Shown piece after piece: positions 1 to 7,586 of a stretch of 37,268 bases of DNA (positions are counted from its first letter, which is position 1; every line of letters starts with the position of its first letter). Made by a program: the position numbers and the translations under genes. The notes beneath the pieces were generated by a model. It did not search any database. It saw nothing but the letters and a program-made list of their open reading frames with translations, and was not told where the DNA came from. Source of the DNA: Acidobacteriaceae bacterium (GTDB lineage Bacteria > Acidobacteriota > Terriglobia > Terriglobales > Acidobacteriaceae); assembly GCA_003134435.1 (NCBI GenBank), contig PLBE01000235.1:1-37268 (forward strand), given 5' to 3'.

Positions 1-2003
1 TTCTGCGTCTGGATGACGCCGCCGATCACCACCGTGCCGCCGTCGGTCACCAGAACTTGCGTGGTCGCCTGCTGCGTGATCAGAGTCGGATTGCCCTGGA
101 TTGTGTTGCCAAAATCAGGCAAGGTATTTTCCACGTCGACGTTGAGGAAGATGGTACCTTCCGACGTGATCTGCGGAGTCACCGTGAGCCGGAGGAACGC
201 ATCGACGTAGGTGACAGTTGGCGGACCGCCCAACTGGGCTTGGGTGACAATTGGCACGCGCACGCCCTGTTTCACAATCGCCTGAATATTGTTCTGGGTC
301 ACTACTCGCGGACGGGAAAGAATCTTTAGCAAGCCACGCGACTCGGCCATAGTGAGCAGCAGGTCGACCCGCATATTGTTGGTGGCGTTGACAAGTTGCA
401 GACCGCTGGTCGGTCCGGTCGCGCCCAGGTTTGAAAACAACGGAATCTGAGTGCCAGTCGTAGGCGTGCCGCTGATGATATACATCGGGTTCGGTACCGC
501 TCCCGTGCCGACCGTCGTTGGCGTCGTACCCACGCCTTGCACGCCGCCTACACCGGTGGTGCCGTTGCCCCAGCCAAATCCAAGCTGCACGCCGATATCG
601 CGAGCGAAGCTGCGCGTTGCCGCAACCACGCGGGCCTCGATTTCGACTTCCTGCGTCTTGCGGTCCATCTGCTGGATGATGCGATCGATCTGCGGCAGAA
701 CCGCTGGAATGTCGGAGACGATCAGCGAATTGGTGCGTTCGTCGGCCACCACGTCGCCGCGCTGGCTCAGGAATTTCTTAACCGGAATCAATACGTCTTT
801 GGCATGCGCGTAGCTGAGGAATCGGGTGATGCTGACTTTGTCGACCGCAAGCGCCTCGGCATCGATCTGCGAGCGCCGGTTTTCGGCTTCCCGCTTGAGC
901 GTGTCCACGGTGGCGATGCGCAGAACATTGCCATCCAACTGCCGGGACAAATCGTTGTTCTTGAGCACGATGTCCAGCGCCTGATCCCACGGCACGTCAT
1001 CGAGTACGATGGTCAGGTTGCCGTGGATCTGGGGGTCGAGCACTACGTTCAATCCGCTGATCTCGTGAATCAGGCGGAAGAAATCCTTCAGGTCTACATC
1101 CTTAAGGTTGACCGAGATGGGCTCGCCGGTATATTTGGCTCCGCTCGCCGCGGGCTTCTGTTCCAGTTGCGCCTTCTGCTCGGCGGCCAGGTTCACAGCC
1201 GGAGTGATGGGCTGCGTGTTGCCGGCAGATTGCCCCATGGTGGCATTAGCGTTGCTGGCGACCAAATCAGCAGCCGTCTTGTCGGCAAAACGACTCGCGG
1301 CTGCCTGCGCCTTGGCGAAAGGCTCAGCCGCCTGTTCGTTGGCTTGACTGTCAGTTTGGTTCTCAGCTTTGGAGTCCGATTTGACATCCTTGACCGAGTA
1401 TTTGGGCTCGACAAAGGCGAAATCCGCCGGCTTCGCGGAGTTGTCCGCGGCAGCCGGAGTCGGCGCCGCCACCACAGTGGGGGCCACAACTGCCGGAGCC
1501 GACGCCACTGGAGCGGACGCCGCGATCAAACGTGGCGTTGCGCTCACAGAGGGTTGGCGACGAGCCATAACGGCATCATGAATGGTGAGCATGAAGCTGC
1601 CGTCCGGTTTCGCCACCAGTTCATGCTGGCGATTGCCGGCATGATCGATGTCGGTGAGATCGATCACCACTCGCGTGTTGGTAGGGATCTGTCCGTCCAT
1701 CCCGATGCGGACGTCCGTGACGCCGTCCTGGCCCACGCTGATGTGGCTCTGCGCCGTGGCCATTACGGTGTTGGGAAAGTCGACGAGGATGCGTGCCGGA
1801 GAATCGAGCGTCGTCACTTTGGGCGCAAGCACGCCCTTCGCTTTGAACTCGATCCGCAATCCATCCTGGCTGTGCGTGACCTCGAGCCGCTGCAACGCAG
1901 CGCTCGCCGCCACCCCCTTGCCCGTCATGTCAGCCGCGACTGCGCTCGTGATCACTACGAACGCCAGCAGCGGAACCAAGAGACCCAGCAGTTGCTTTCG
2001 CAT
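1..2003 (-). CDS. pilQ: Type IV pilus secretin PilQ (3' end outside window)
   Basis: Outer-membrane secretin that forms the exit pore for the type IV pilus. The frame reads from an ATG at 2003 for 667 codons and is still open at the left edge, so the last part of the secretin barrel is missing. A Sec signal peptide covers about residues 1-24 (cleavage after SAVAA). An AMIN domain (about 35-140) follows, which in this family binds peptidoglycan. Next come an Ala/Pro/Lys-rich linker, an STN/secretin short domain (VNLKDVDLKDFFRLI), a secretin N domain (VSITRFLSYAHAKDVL) and the secretin core, with a long Gly/Thr-rich loop and the conserved VLVTDGGTVVIGGV strand near the window edge. A purine-rich Shine-Dalgarno (GGGGAGATAGGG) precedes the ATG. 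It is last in the pilMNOPQ order, 68 bases after pilP. The identification is firm. Confidence 0.95.
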   Translation of the reverse strand, partial: MRKQLLGLLVPLLAFVVITSAVAADMTGKGVAASAALQRLEVTHSQDGLRIEFKAKGVLAPKVTTLDSPARILVDFPNTVMATAQSHISVGQDGVTDVRIGMDGQIPTNTRVVIDLTDIDHAGNRQHELVAKPDGSFMLTIHDAVMARRQPSVSATPRLIAASAPVASAPAVVAPTVVAAPTPAAADNSAKPADFAFVEPKYSVKDVKSDSKAENQTDSQANEQAAEPFAKAQAAASRFADKTAADLVASNANATMGQSAGNTQPITPAVNLAAEQKAQLEQKPAASGAKYTGEPISVNLKDVDLKDFFRLIHEISGLNVVLDPQIHGNLTIVLDDVPWDQALDIVLKNNDLSRQLDGNVLRIATVDTLKREAENRRSQIDAEALAVDKVSITRFLSYAHAKDVLIPVKKFLSQRGDVVADERTNSLIVSDIPAVLPQIDRIIQQMDRKTQEVEIEARVVAATRSFARDIGVQLGFGWGNGTTGVGGVQGVGTTPTTVGTGAVPNPMYIISGTPTTGTQIPLFSNLGATGPTSGLQLVNATNNMRVDLLLTMAESRGLLKILSRPRVVTQNNIQAIVKQGVRVPIVTQAQLGGPPTVTYVDAFLRLTVTPQITSEGTIFLNVDVENTLPDFGNTIQGNPTLITQQATTQVLVTDGGTVVIGGVIQTQ

Positions 2004-2071
2004 TTCCCTATCTCCCCATGCGAGGCTGTTTCGCCTCCATGTGTTTCTCTTCCAAGTCATTGTCTCCAGGC

Positions 2072-2818
2072 CTACACGGCCGGAGTCGTAATTTTCTTTA
2101 CTACTTCCCGCGTAAAGCTCTTGCCCAACCGGTCCTGCAGTGTTTCCTGGAAAACGATGGAGTCACCCGTGATCTTCATCACGTAGCCGTTGAACACCGG
2201 ATCGTTCTCCCGCAGAAAGTAAGCTTTATTCAGGCCATTACTGACCACGGCGATAAAGCCATTCTCCGCGCGCACCACGCCCCGCAGATTGATGGTCCCG
2301 ATTTCCAGGCACTTCTTGCCCGTGCTGCAACCGGAGCCGCCCGCATGGCTTACCACCGGACTCAGAAAAGGATCCCGTCTCCCGTTGGCTCGATACTTGC
2401 TGTCCACCGCGCTGTCTGTGCTGGCGGTGTTCTCCCCATCTCCGCCGGTCGCCCCAGCCTCGCCTGTACCGGCGTTGTTTCTGGGGACCGCCACGATGGC
2501 TCCGCGCTTGGCCACATTTCCTGCAGGCCGCTTCGCTCTGCCACTGTGTGGCGCAACGTTCGGCGCAACGGTTGGCCCAACAGCGTGTCGCGCATCCGCC
2601 GCATTTTTCGGACCTGCAGGCGCGGAGGAAGATTTCGCCGGAGTCATGGCCGCCGCCGGAGCCGAAGCTTGGATGCCTAACGCCTGATTCGACGCCGCAG
2701 TGGCATTGTTGCTCACCCCGTTCATGGTGTTGCGCGTGTTCTGGATGATGCTAGGACTCTGGGCCGAGGCCAAGCTCCCCGCCAGCACGCAAATCAGAAT
2801 AGTCACCGTCGGCTTCAT
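2072..2818 (-). CDS. pilP: Type IV pilus assembly protein PilP
   Basis: 248 residues. PilP links the inner-membrane PilNO complex to the PilQ secretin. Residues 1-19 look like a Sec signal peptide (cleavage near LASAQ). A low-complexity Ala/Asn/Pro region follows to about residue 140, then the PilP hallmark YRANGRRDPFLSPV and a C-terminal beta domain (INLRGVVRAENGFIAVV ... RENDPVFNGYVMKITGDSIV) ending in a basic tail. Classical PilP is a lipoprotein, but here the only early Cys (ILIC) is not in a proper lipobox, so it is probably a soluble or secretin-bound periplasmic form. Two Cys (GCSTGKKC) may form a disulfide. It sits 13 bases after pilO and before pilQ. The long N-terminal spacer is unusual compared with proteobacterial PilP of about 175 residues. 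Confidence 0.9.
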   Translation of the reverse strand: MKPTVTILICVLAGSLASAQSPSIIQNTRNTMNGVSNNATAASNQALGIQASAPAAAMTPAKSSSAPAGPKNAADARHAVGPTVAPNVAPHSGRAKRPAGNVAKRGAIVAVPRNNAGTGEAGATGGDGENTASTDSAVDSKYRANGRRDPFLSPVVSHAGGSGCSTGKKCLEIGTINLRGVVRAENGFIAVVSNGLNKAYFLRENDPVFNGYVMKITGDSIVFQETLQDRLGKSFTREVVKKITTPAV

Positions 2819-2831
2819 CTTCCTGTCCCTC

Positions 2832-3464
2832 CTACTTCTTCACCGGTGGTCCGGGCTGGCTGGCCGGCCCCGCCGGATCCAGGTCATGACTGAAATACGT
2901 CGTCGTCAAACAGGTCGCCACCACGGTTTCGCCAGGCGCGTATTGATAGGTGTGCTTCGCCTTCGCATCCATCGGCTTGCGGGTTGACGCCACCAGCAGG
3001 TTCGAAACATTGACGATGCGCTCGGTTTTCCCCAGGCGGTCGAAAAACCCGAGCATGGAGTAGTACGGCCCGTCGAACTCCACCTCGAATGGCACTTCCG
3101 TATAAAATTCTTTCGCGACATAGGGCCGCGCGGTATAGCGGCGAATTTCCACTCCCGATTTGCGCGCTTCTCCGCTCACCATGCGCATGAAGTTGTCCAC
3201 TTCCTTTTCGTCGGGCACGATGCGGCGCTCGATGTCGAGTTGCTGCTTCAGGCTAGCCAACTGGCGCTCGATGTCGGCCAGTTTCGGCCGGTAGGCTTCA
3301 AGCTCCGCGTTCTCGCGCAGCTTCGCCTGGAGCTTGATCTTGGCCGCGTCGTTCTGATCGTGCTGGGTCTTATAGACCGTGTAGTAAAGGCCGCCGGTGG
3401 CCAACACCGCCACCAGGATCAGCACACCTAAGAGCTTCACACCTGTCAATTCGCCAAGATTCAT
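2832..3464 (-). CDS. pilO: Type IV pilus inner-membrane alignment protein PilO
   Basis: 210 residues. PilO pairs with PilN in the inner membrane and aligns the pilus motor with PilP and PilQ. A single N-terminal membrane segment (about 9-30, VKLLGVLILVAVLATGGLYY) is followed by a coiled-coil stretch (about 38-80, charged, with LADIERQLASLKQQLD) and a ferredoxin-like domain with the family pattern VPFEVEFDGPYYSMLGFFDRLGK. A Shine-Dalgarno-like AGGCGGA lies upstream of the ATG. It is spaced 14 bases after pilN and 13 before pilP, as expected for one transcript. Call based on fold pattern and gene order. Confidence 0.92.
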   Translation of the reverse strand: MNLGELTGVKLLGVLILVAVLATGGLYYTVYKTQHDQNDAAKIKLQAKLRENAELEAYRPKLADIERQLASLKQQLDIERRIVPDEKEVDNFMRMVSGEARKSGVEIRRYTARPYVAKEFYTEVPFEVEFDGPYYSMLGFFDRLGKTERIVNVSNLLVASTRKPMDAKAKHTYQYAPGETVVATCLTTTYFSHDLDPAGPASQPGPPVKK

Positions 3465-3478
3465 AATCGGTTCCGCCT

Positions 3479-4066
3479 TTACGACTTCGCCTTTTCGCAG
3501 GTGAGCGTGAATTGAAACGCCTGCATGTCCTTAATTGCCTCGTCCTGGTAGCTTTCCTTCATCTCGATGTTGCGGAAGTAGCCAGTCTTCTGCAGGTTCG
3601 AAATCAGGTTGGCGACGGCATCGCTGCTCAGCGCCGTGCCGTCGATCGCCACGCTCGCGCCCTGATCCTGCATACTGTTCAGCCAGACTGCTTCGGTGCC
3701 GTTCACCGTATCGCCGATCATGGAGAGCAGGTTCACGGGGCCCGACTGGCTGGCGCGAAGCTGGTCAATCACATCCACACGCCGCTTGTAGTTGTCGGCC
3801 TGCTTCTGCCGCTCCAGATACCGAGCCTTGATGTCGGCCAGTTCGCGGTTTTTCTGCTCCGCGATCCGGGTTTGCACTTCGATCGATTTTCTTTCCCGGT
3901 CCAACTGGTACCAGTACCCGTAGTTCAGGGCACCGGCAATCAGCAAAACCGCCGCCACCTGGACCACGGGTCCGCCCAGGTTGCCCAGCTCAAAGCTCGG
4001 CATGGTAACGGGAGAGTTTTTCTTGCTTTTCGGTTTTGGAGAGCCCAGCAGATTGATTCGGATCAT
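3479..4066 (-). CDS. pilN: Type IV pilus inner-membrane protein PilN
   Basis: 195 residues. The N-terminus carries the short cytoplasmic INLL motif (residues 4-7), which in PilN proteins docks into PilM. A basic linker, one membrane segment (about 33-52, VVQVAAVLLIAGALNYGYWY), a coiled coil (about 55-95) and a C-terminal periplasmic alpha/beta domain follow (AVWLNSMQDQGASVAIDGTA). Its ATG overlaps the pilM stop codon by four bases, so translation is probably coupled, fitting the direct PilM-PilN contact. It acts with PilO as a heterodimer. Confidence 0.92.
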   Translation of the reverse strand: MIRINLLGSPKPKSKKNSPVTMPSFELGNLGGPVVQVAAVLLIAGALNYGYWYQLDRERKSIEVQTRIAEQKNRELADIKARYLERQKQADNYKRRVDVIDQLRASQSGPVNLLSMIGDTVNGTEAVWLNSMQDQGASVAIDGTALSSDAVANLISNLQKTGYFRNIEMKESYQDEAIKDMQAFQFTLTCEKAKS

Positions 4067-5118
4067 AGCTTTTCAAAGCTCCTCAGGGCCAAACCCACGG
4101 CTACCGCCAACTGCCCGGCATTCTGCTCGACCAACTGCGCTCCGACGCCGTCGACCGGAGCCGTCACTTTCTGAAACGGGTTAAATAATTCGACCGGCAT
4201 CGAGAACTCCTGGCGCAGAGCTTCGACCAGGCCCGGCACCTTGGCCGAACCGCCGGCCAGATAAATCTTCTCGATGTGTTCCCCGGCGGCGCTGGCGCGG
4301 AAGAAGTCGAATGTCTTCTGAATTTCCAGCACGATGATTTCCGTCACCTGCTGCAGGATCGGGGTCTTGGCATCGTCGTTTACCGTGCCCACCTTGTTGC
4401 CGAGCTTCAGGGATTCGGCATCGTCGAAGCTGAGATCCAGCTCCTTCTGCAGCGAATCGGTGTACTGGTGCCCGCCCACGGAAACGTCGCGCGGAAACAG
4501 CGGCGTCGTCCCCTTGACGATGTTGATATTCATCACGCTCGCACCCAGGTTCAGCAAGGCCACGACCTGAGTCGGCGCGGGCTCGTAGTTGTATTCGTAA
4601 CAATTCTGCAATGCGAGGGCATCGATATCCACAATAGCCGGAGTCTTGCCCGCCATCGAGAGTACGTTGGTGTAGTTCAGAATCTTGTCTTTCTTGACCG
4701 CCACCAGGAGCACGTCCATGGTCGGACTGGTCGCATCGTCGGAGAGAATCTGGTAATCGAGGTTGACATCGGCCAGATCGAAGGGAATATGCTGGGCCGC
4801 TTCTTTCTGGATGGTCTCGGCCAGTTCCTGATCGCTCATCGAAGGCAGCGATATCTTCTTGACGATCACCGAGTGTCCGCTGACCGCCGTCGCCACCGAC
4901 TTCGACTTGATCAAGGTGTCGGCAAACAGCTTGGCGATGGCCGCCGAAACCGTGCCCGAGTCCACGATCATGGAATCGACCACAATGTCGGGCGCGATCG
5001 GCTCCAGCCCGAGGTGCGCCACTTCGATTCCGGTGCGTGTCTTCCTGAGCTCCACCGCCTTGATGCTCGATGAGCCCACATCCAGACCCACTATCGTCTT
5101 CGATCCCATTCCAAACAT
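4063..5118 (-). CDS. pilM: Type IV pilus actin-like ATPase PilM
   Basis: 351 residues, the usual PilM length. It is a cytoplasmic actin/FtsA-fold protein that binds the PilN N-terminus and connects the alignment complex to the motor. The phosphate-1 motif is near the start (IVGLDVGSSSIKAVEL, about 9-24). A second nucleotide-site strand appears at VVALLNLGASVMNINIV, and the adenosine motif IYLAGGSAKVPGLVEAL lies near residue 290. No signal peptide or membrane segment is visible. It lies 25 bases after the regulator gene and overlaps pilN by four bases. Confidence 0.95.
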   Translation of the reverse strand: MFGMGSKTIVGLDVGSSSIKAVELRKTRTGIEVAHLGLEPIAPDIVVDSMIVDSGTVSAAIAKLFADTLIKSKSVATAVSGHSVIVKKISLPSMSDQELAETIQKEAAQHIPFDLADVNLDYQILSDDATSPTMDVLLVAVKKDKILNYTNVLSMAGKTPAIVDIDALALQNCYEYNYEPAPTQVVALLNLGASVMNINIVKGTTPLFPRDVSVGGHQYTDSLQKELDLSFDDAESLKLGNKVGTVNDDAKTPILQQVTEIIVLEIQKTFDFFRASAAGEHIEKIYLAGGSAKVPGLVEALRQEFSMPVELFNPFQKVTAPVDGVGAQLVEQNAGQLAVAVGLALRSFEKL

Positions 5119-5143
5119 GTGCCCGCCCTTTTTGCGAAGTTCG

Positions 5144-5380
5144 TTACTGCGTTCCCGCAGCCTTACCCGCTGCCCGGTTCTTTTTCTTGCCCTGCGCTTC
5201 CACTTCCATCGACTTTTCTTCCATCCACTGATCCAGCTTCGATTTCTTGAAGCGCCAGCGGTTCCCCAATTTGAATGCCGGAATCTTCTGCTCGTTCACG
5301 TACTTGTACAACGTGTCCGGACTCACTCCGAGGTACTGCGAAGCTTGGCGAATGTTCATCACTTCTCGCGAGTCGGCCAT
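5144..5380 (-). CDS. Excisionase-type helix-turn-helix DNA-binding protein heading the pil operon
   Basis: 78 residues from the preferred start. It has a MerR/excisionase-type winged HTH (about residues 8-57): the pattern MNIRQASQYLGVSPDTLYKY, then IPAFKLGNRWRFKKSKLDQWM, is typical of the HTH_17 family. A Lys/Ala-rich tail (KKKNRAAGKAAG) may add non-specific DNA contact. The ATG at 5380 is chosen because GAGAGGGG lies at a good distance upstream. The in-frame ATG at 5404 lacks such a signal. It is 25 bases from pilM and reads the same way, so it is probably the first gene of the pil transcript. It could act on the pil promoter itself, but that is inference. No integrase is nearby, so it is unlikely to be a phage excisionase. 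Confidence 0.85.
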   Translation of the reverse strand: MADSREVMNIRQASQYLGVSPDTLYKYVNEQKIPAFKLGNRWRFKKSKLDQWMEEKSMEVEAQGKKKNRAAGKAAGTQ

Positions 5381-5534
5381 CACCTGTCCCCTCTCCCACG
5401 CCATTCACTTTTCAGCCCGCCATTCCTTTCCGGCGAGACCGGCGAAAATTGGGAGAATCAAGTCCTCGATCCAAACGCCTTCGAGTGTATTTTCGTGTGC
5501 TGAGCATATCTCAACCGGAAGCAAAGGCCTCTCC

Positions 5535-5557
5535 CCGTGAAGCTCACGGTTTTGTTG
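5535..5557 (+). terminator. Terminator-like hairpin with T-rich tail, no plus-strand gene upstream
   Basis: Perfect 6-base inverted repeat CCGTGA-AGC-TCACGG (5535-5549), followed directly by TTTTGTTGGGTTTT. In plus orientation this looks like an intrinsic terminator, but no plus-strand gene lies upstream in this gap. It could end a small RNA or be an operator for the minus-strand pil promoter. Confidence 0.35.
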
Positions 5558-5635
5558 GGTTTTATGGGGTTTTTCTGGATTTCACAAAACATGGACTTGC
5601 AGCTTATCTCTATGAATTGTATTTCACATAAGCTC

Positions 5636-5655
5636 GACCACTACAGGTAGTAGTC
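5636..5655. promoter_or_regulatory. 20-base near-palindrome, candidate operator
   Basis: GACCACTACAGGTAGTAGTC: arms of nine bases match at eight positions around a 2-base centre. On the minus strand it overlaps a TTGACT hexamer, so a dimeric regulator binding here could control transcription towards the pil operon. No family-specific site is recognised. Confidence 0.35.
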
Positions 5656-5921
5656 AATGCCCCAATAGGGCACCAGTCACTCGGAGGGCGGTAACTAAGG
5701 TACTAGAGACGGTACGGAAGTACTTGGACGGGCGCGCAAACTGCTGAAAATACGGTAACTCCCTGCGCGTGTGAAATGCAAACTCCGCTTGCGCTTGTGC
5801 GATTTTGTGCCTTTCCTGATTGCAAAAACTGCCGCGATTCCTGGTTATGGCGAGTTCTCCGGTCGAACGCCTGGCGCCTCGCCGAACCGCCGAAATCCGG
5901 ACGCAGCCGACCCTGAGAGGC

Positions 5922-5949
5922 GCGGACACTATTCTCCGAGAGTGTCCGC
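5922..5949. repeat. Inverted repeat upstream of lysine 6-dehydrogenase-like gene
   Basis: Perfect 9-base arms GCGGACACT (5922-5930) and AGTGTCCGC (5941-5949), with a 10-base loop. It ends about 155 bases before the ATG at 6104. There is no T-run after it, so an operator or leader hairpin is more likely than a terminator. Confidence 0.45.
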
Positions 5950-6103
5950 AAATTGATATTGCCGCCCATCAGGCGAGTGCATGTTCTGGGGTTCCCTAGA
6001 TCATTTTCGTTTTCCCCACGCGCCTGCGTGAGCTCCGTCACTTCTTATTCGGAGAAATTCCTGTAGCCTCATCTGTCCTCTGATTGCAAGCTCAAGGAGC
6101 GTT

Positions 6104-7294
6104 ATGAAACTCTTAGTCATCGGTGCCGGCATGATGGGCTCGGCCGCCGCCTACGATATGGCCCGCCAGAGCCAAGTCGACTCCGTCACTCTCGCCGACA
6201 GCGACCTCAAGCGGGCCAAAGATGTCGCGGTGCGCGTCAACCGCATCACCGACAGCAAGAAAGTGCACGCCGTCGGACTTGAAGCCGCCAAGGAAAAAGA
6301 CGCGGCGCGCCTGATGAAAGGCCACGATGGCGCGCTCTCCGCCGTTCCCTACTTCCTGAATCTCGGCCTGGCCAAAGCCGCCATTACCGCGGGCTGCCAT
6401 TTCGCCGATCTCGGCGGCAATAACACGGTCGTCCGGCAGGAACTGGCGCTCGCCAGGCAAGCCGAAAAGCGCGGCATCGGTATCGCTCCCGATTGCGGGC
6501 TGTCTCCCGGCATGGCCTCGATTCTAGGCGGAGAACTGGTGCGCCGGCTCGATGGCCGCGCTGACGCGCTCAAGCTCTACGTCGGCGGCCTGCCCGAAAA
6601 GCCCATGCCTCCGTTTCACTATCAGCTCGTCTTCTCGGTGGAAGGGCTCATCAACGAATACGTCGAACCGGCGCGCATTTTGCGCAAAGGCAAGTTGTTG
6701 ACCATCGACCCGCTCACCGAGCCCGAGCCATTTCATATGGATGGATTCGCGCCGCTCGTGGCCTTTCAAACTTCCGGCGGAACATCCACCTTGCCGGAGA
6801 CCTTCGAAGGCAAGGTCGGCGAGTGCTTCGAAAAAACGCTGCGTTATCCGGGCCACTACGACCTGCTCTGCGAACTGAAGGAGCTGGGCCTGTTTTCGAA
6901 CGAGAAAATGCGGGTCGGCAACGTCGAGGTTTCCCCGCGCGCGCTCTTGTCCAAAGTGTTCGAGGGAAAATTCTCCGGCAAGGGCCCGGACGTCTGCATC
7001 ATGCGCCTCGAAGCGCACGAATCCATCAAAGCTCCCGGAGTTCGCGGCCTGCTGGGCGGAAAACTCAAAGGCCGGGTAGCTACTTTTACCATGGTCGACC
7101 ACTACGATCCCAAAAGCGATATGAGCGCCATGATGCGGACCACCGCCTTTCCAGCCTCCATCGTGCTGCAGATGATGTGCCTGGGCGCAGTCAGCAAACA
7201 TGGCGCCGTCTTGCAGGAACGAGACGTGCCTGCCCAGACTTTCCTCGAAGAAATCGAGCGCCGGGGAATCAAGATCGACTATCGGATGGAGTAG
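6104..7294 (+). CDS. Saccharopine dehydrogenase family protein, likely lysine 6-dehydrogenase-like
   Basis: 396 residues. The N-terminal Rossmann fold shows VIGAGMMGS (GxGxxG at residues 7-12), followed by an acidic residue after the second strand (TLADSDL), which suggests NAD(H). The C-terminal catalytic domain contains LYVGGLPEKPMPPFHYQLVF, FSVEGLINEYVEPA and FQTSGGTSTLPETF, which I recognise from L-lysine 6-dehydrogenases (Geobacillus type, about 385 residues). That enzyme oxidatively deaminates the epsilon-amino group of lysine to allysine/piperideine-6-carboxylate. True saccharopine dehydrogenases share the fold, so substrate is inferred. A strong AAGGAG lies before the ATG. It is monocistronic here, with no other lysine catabolism gene beside it. 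Confidence 0.85.
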   Translation: MKLLVIGAGMMGSAAAYDMARQSQVDSVTLADSDLKRAKDVAVRVNRITDSKKVHAVGLEAAKEKDAARLMKGHDGALSAVPYFLNLGLAKAAITAGCHFADLGGNNTVVRQELALARQAEKRGIGIAPDCGLSPGMASILGGELVRRLDGRADALKLYVGGLPEKPMPPFHYQLVFSVEGLINEYVEPARILRKGKLLTIDPLTEPEPFHMDGFAPLVAFQTSGGTSTLPETFEGKVGECFEKTLRYPGHYDLLCELKELGLFSNEKMRVGNVEVSPRALLSKVFEGKFSGKGPDVCIMRLEAHESIKAPGVRGLLGGKLKGRVATFTMVDHYDPKSDMSAMMRTTAFPASIVLQMMCLGAVSKHGAVLQERDVPAQTFLEEIERRGIKIDYRME

Positions 7295-7340
7295 GCATCT
7301 CAGCGACCACGTCCCTGCCCAATCCGCATGCCGACGGCCA

Positions 7341-7586
7341 TCAGGCTTTTTTCAGCAGGCGCGTGATCCAGACCAAAATGACCGCGCCGATAAAGGCCAC
7401 AATGATGGAGCCGATCAAGCCACCGCCCGGCCAGATGCCCAAGAGTCCAAAGACCCAGCCACCCACTACGCCGCCGAGGATTCCAAGAATGATGTCGACG
7501 AGCACGCCATAGCCGCCACCCTTCATAACCTTGCCCGCCAGCCAACCTGCGATCAGTCCCACGACAATCCACGTGATGAAACCCAT
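7341..7586 (-). CDS. GlsB/YeaQ/YmgE-family small membrane protein
   Basis: 81 residues, nearly all hydrophobic and glycine-rich, with three membrane segments (about 3-20, 28-48, 55-76). The pattern WIVVGLIAGWLAGKVMKGGG and the GxxGGVVGGWVFGLLG segment match the transglycosylase-associated/YeaQ family, whose members are often stress-induced. The biochemical role is unknown. It is convergent with the dehydrogenase gene (46 bases between stops). Confidence 0.9.
   Translation of the reverse strand: MGFITWIVVGLIAGWLAGKVMKGGGYGVLVDIILGILGGVVGGWVFGLLGIWPGGGLIGSIIVAFIGAVILVWITRLLKKA

Larger units (their letters stand above)
5381..6103. other. Long non-coding stretch between the pil operon and the dehydrogenase gene
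   Basis: About 720 bases with no convincing gene. It separates two divergent genes, so it should carry promoters for both. Visible structure: a hairpin followed by T-runs (5535-5553), a near-palindrome (5636-5655), a small hairpin TGCCC-CAATA-GGGCA (5658-5672), a cluster of GGTA-type direct repeats (5690-5727, another at 5753-5760), and a 9-base inverted repeat (5922-5949). Reading frames here have no recognisable protein features. Confidence 0.6.

Noticed and set aside
537-2186. 549-residue open frame on plus across pilQ
   Set aside because: Antisense shadow of pilQ. The minus frame has a signal peptide, AMIN and secretin motifs, whereas the plus frame is Arg/His-rich without any domain.
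5703-6041. 112-residue frame on minus in the long gap
   Set aside because: No Shine-Dalgarno and no protein-like pattern. The region is better explained by regulatory repeats.
5600-6100. Lysine riboswitch before the lysine dehydrogenase-like gene
   Set aside because: The conserved L-box core is not present, and the palindromes do not fit its architecture.
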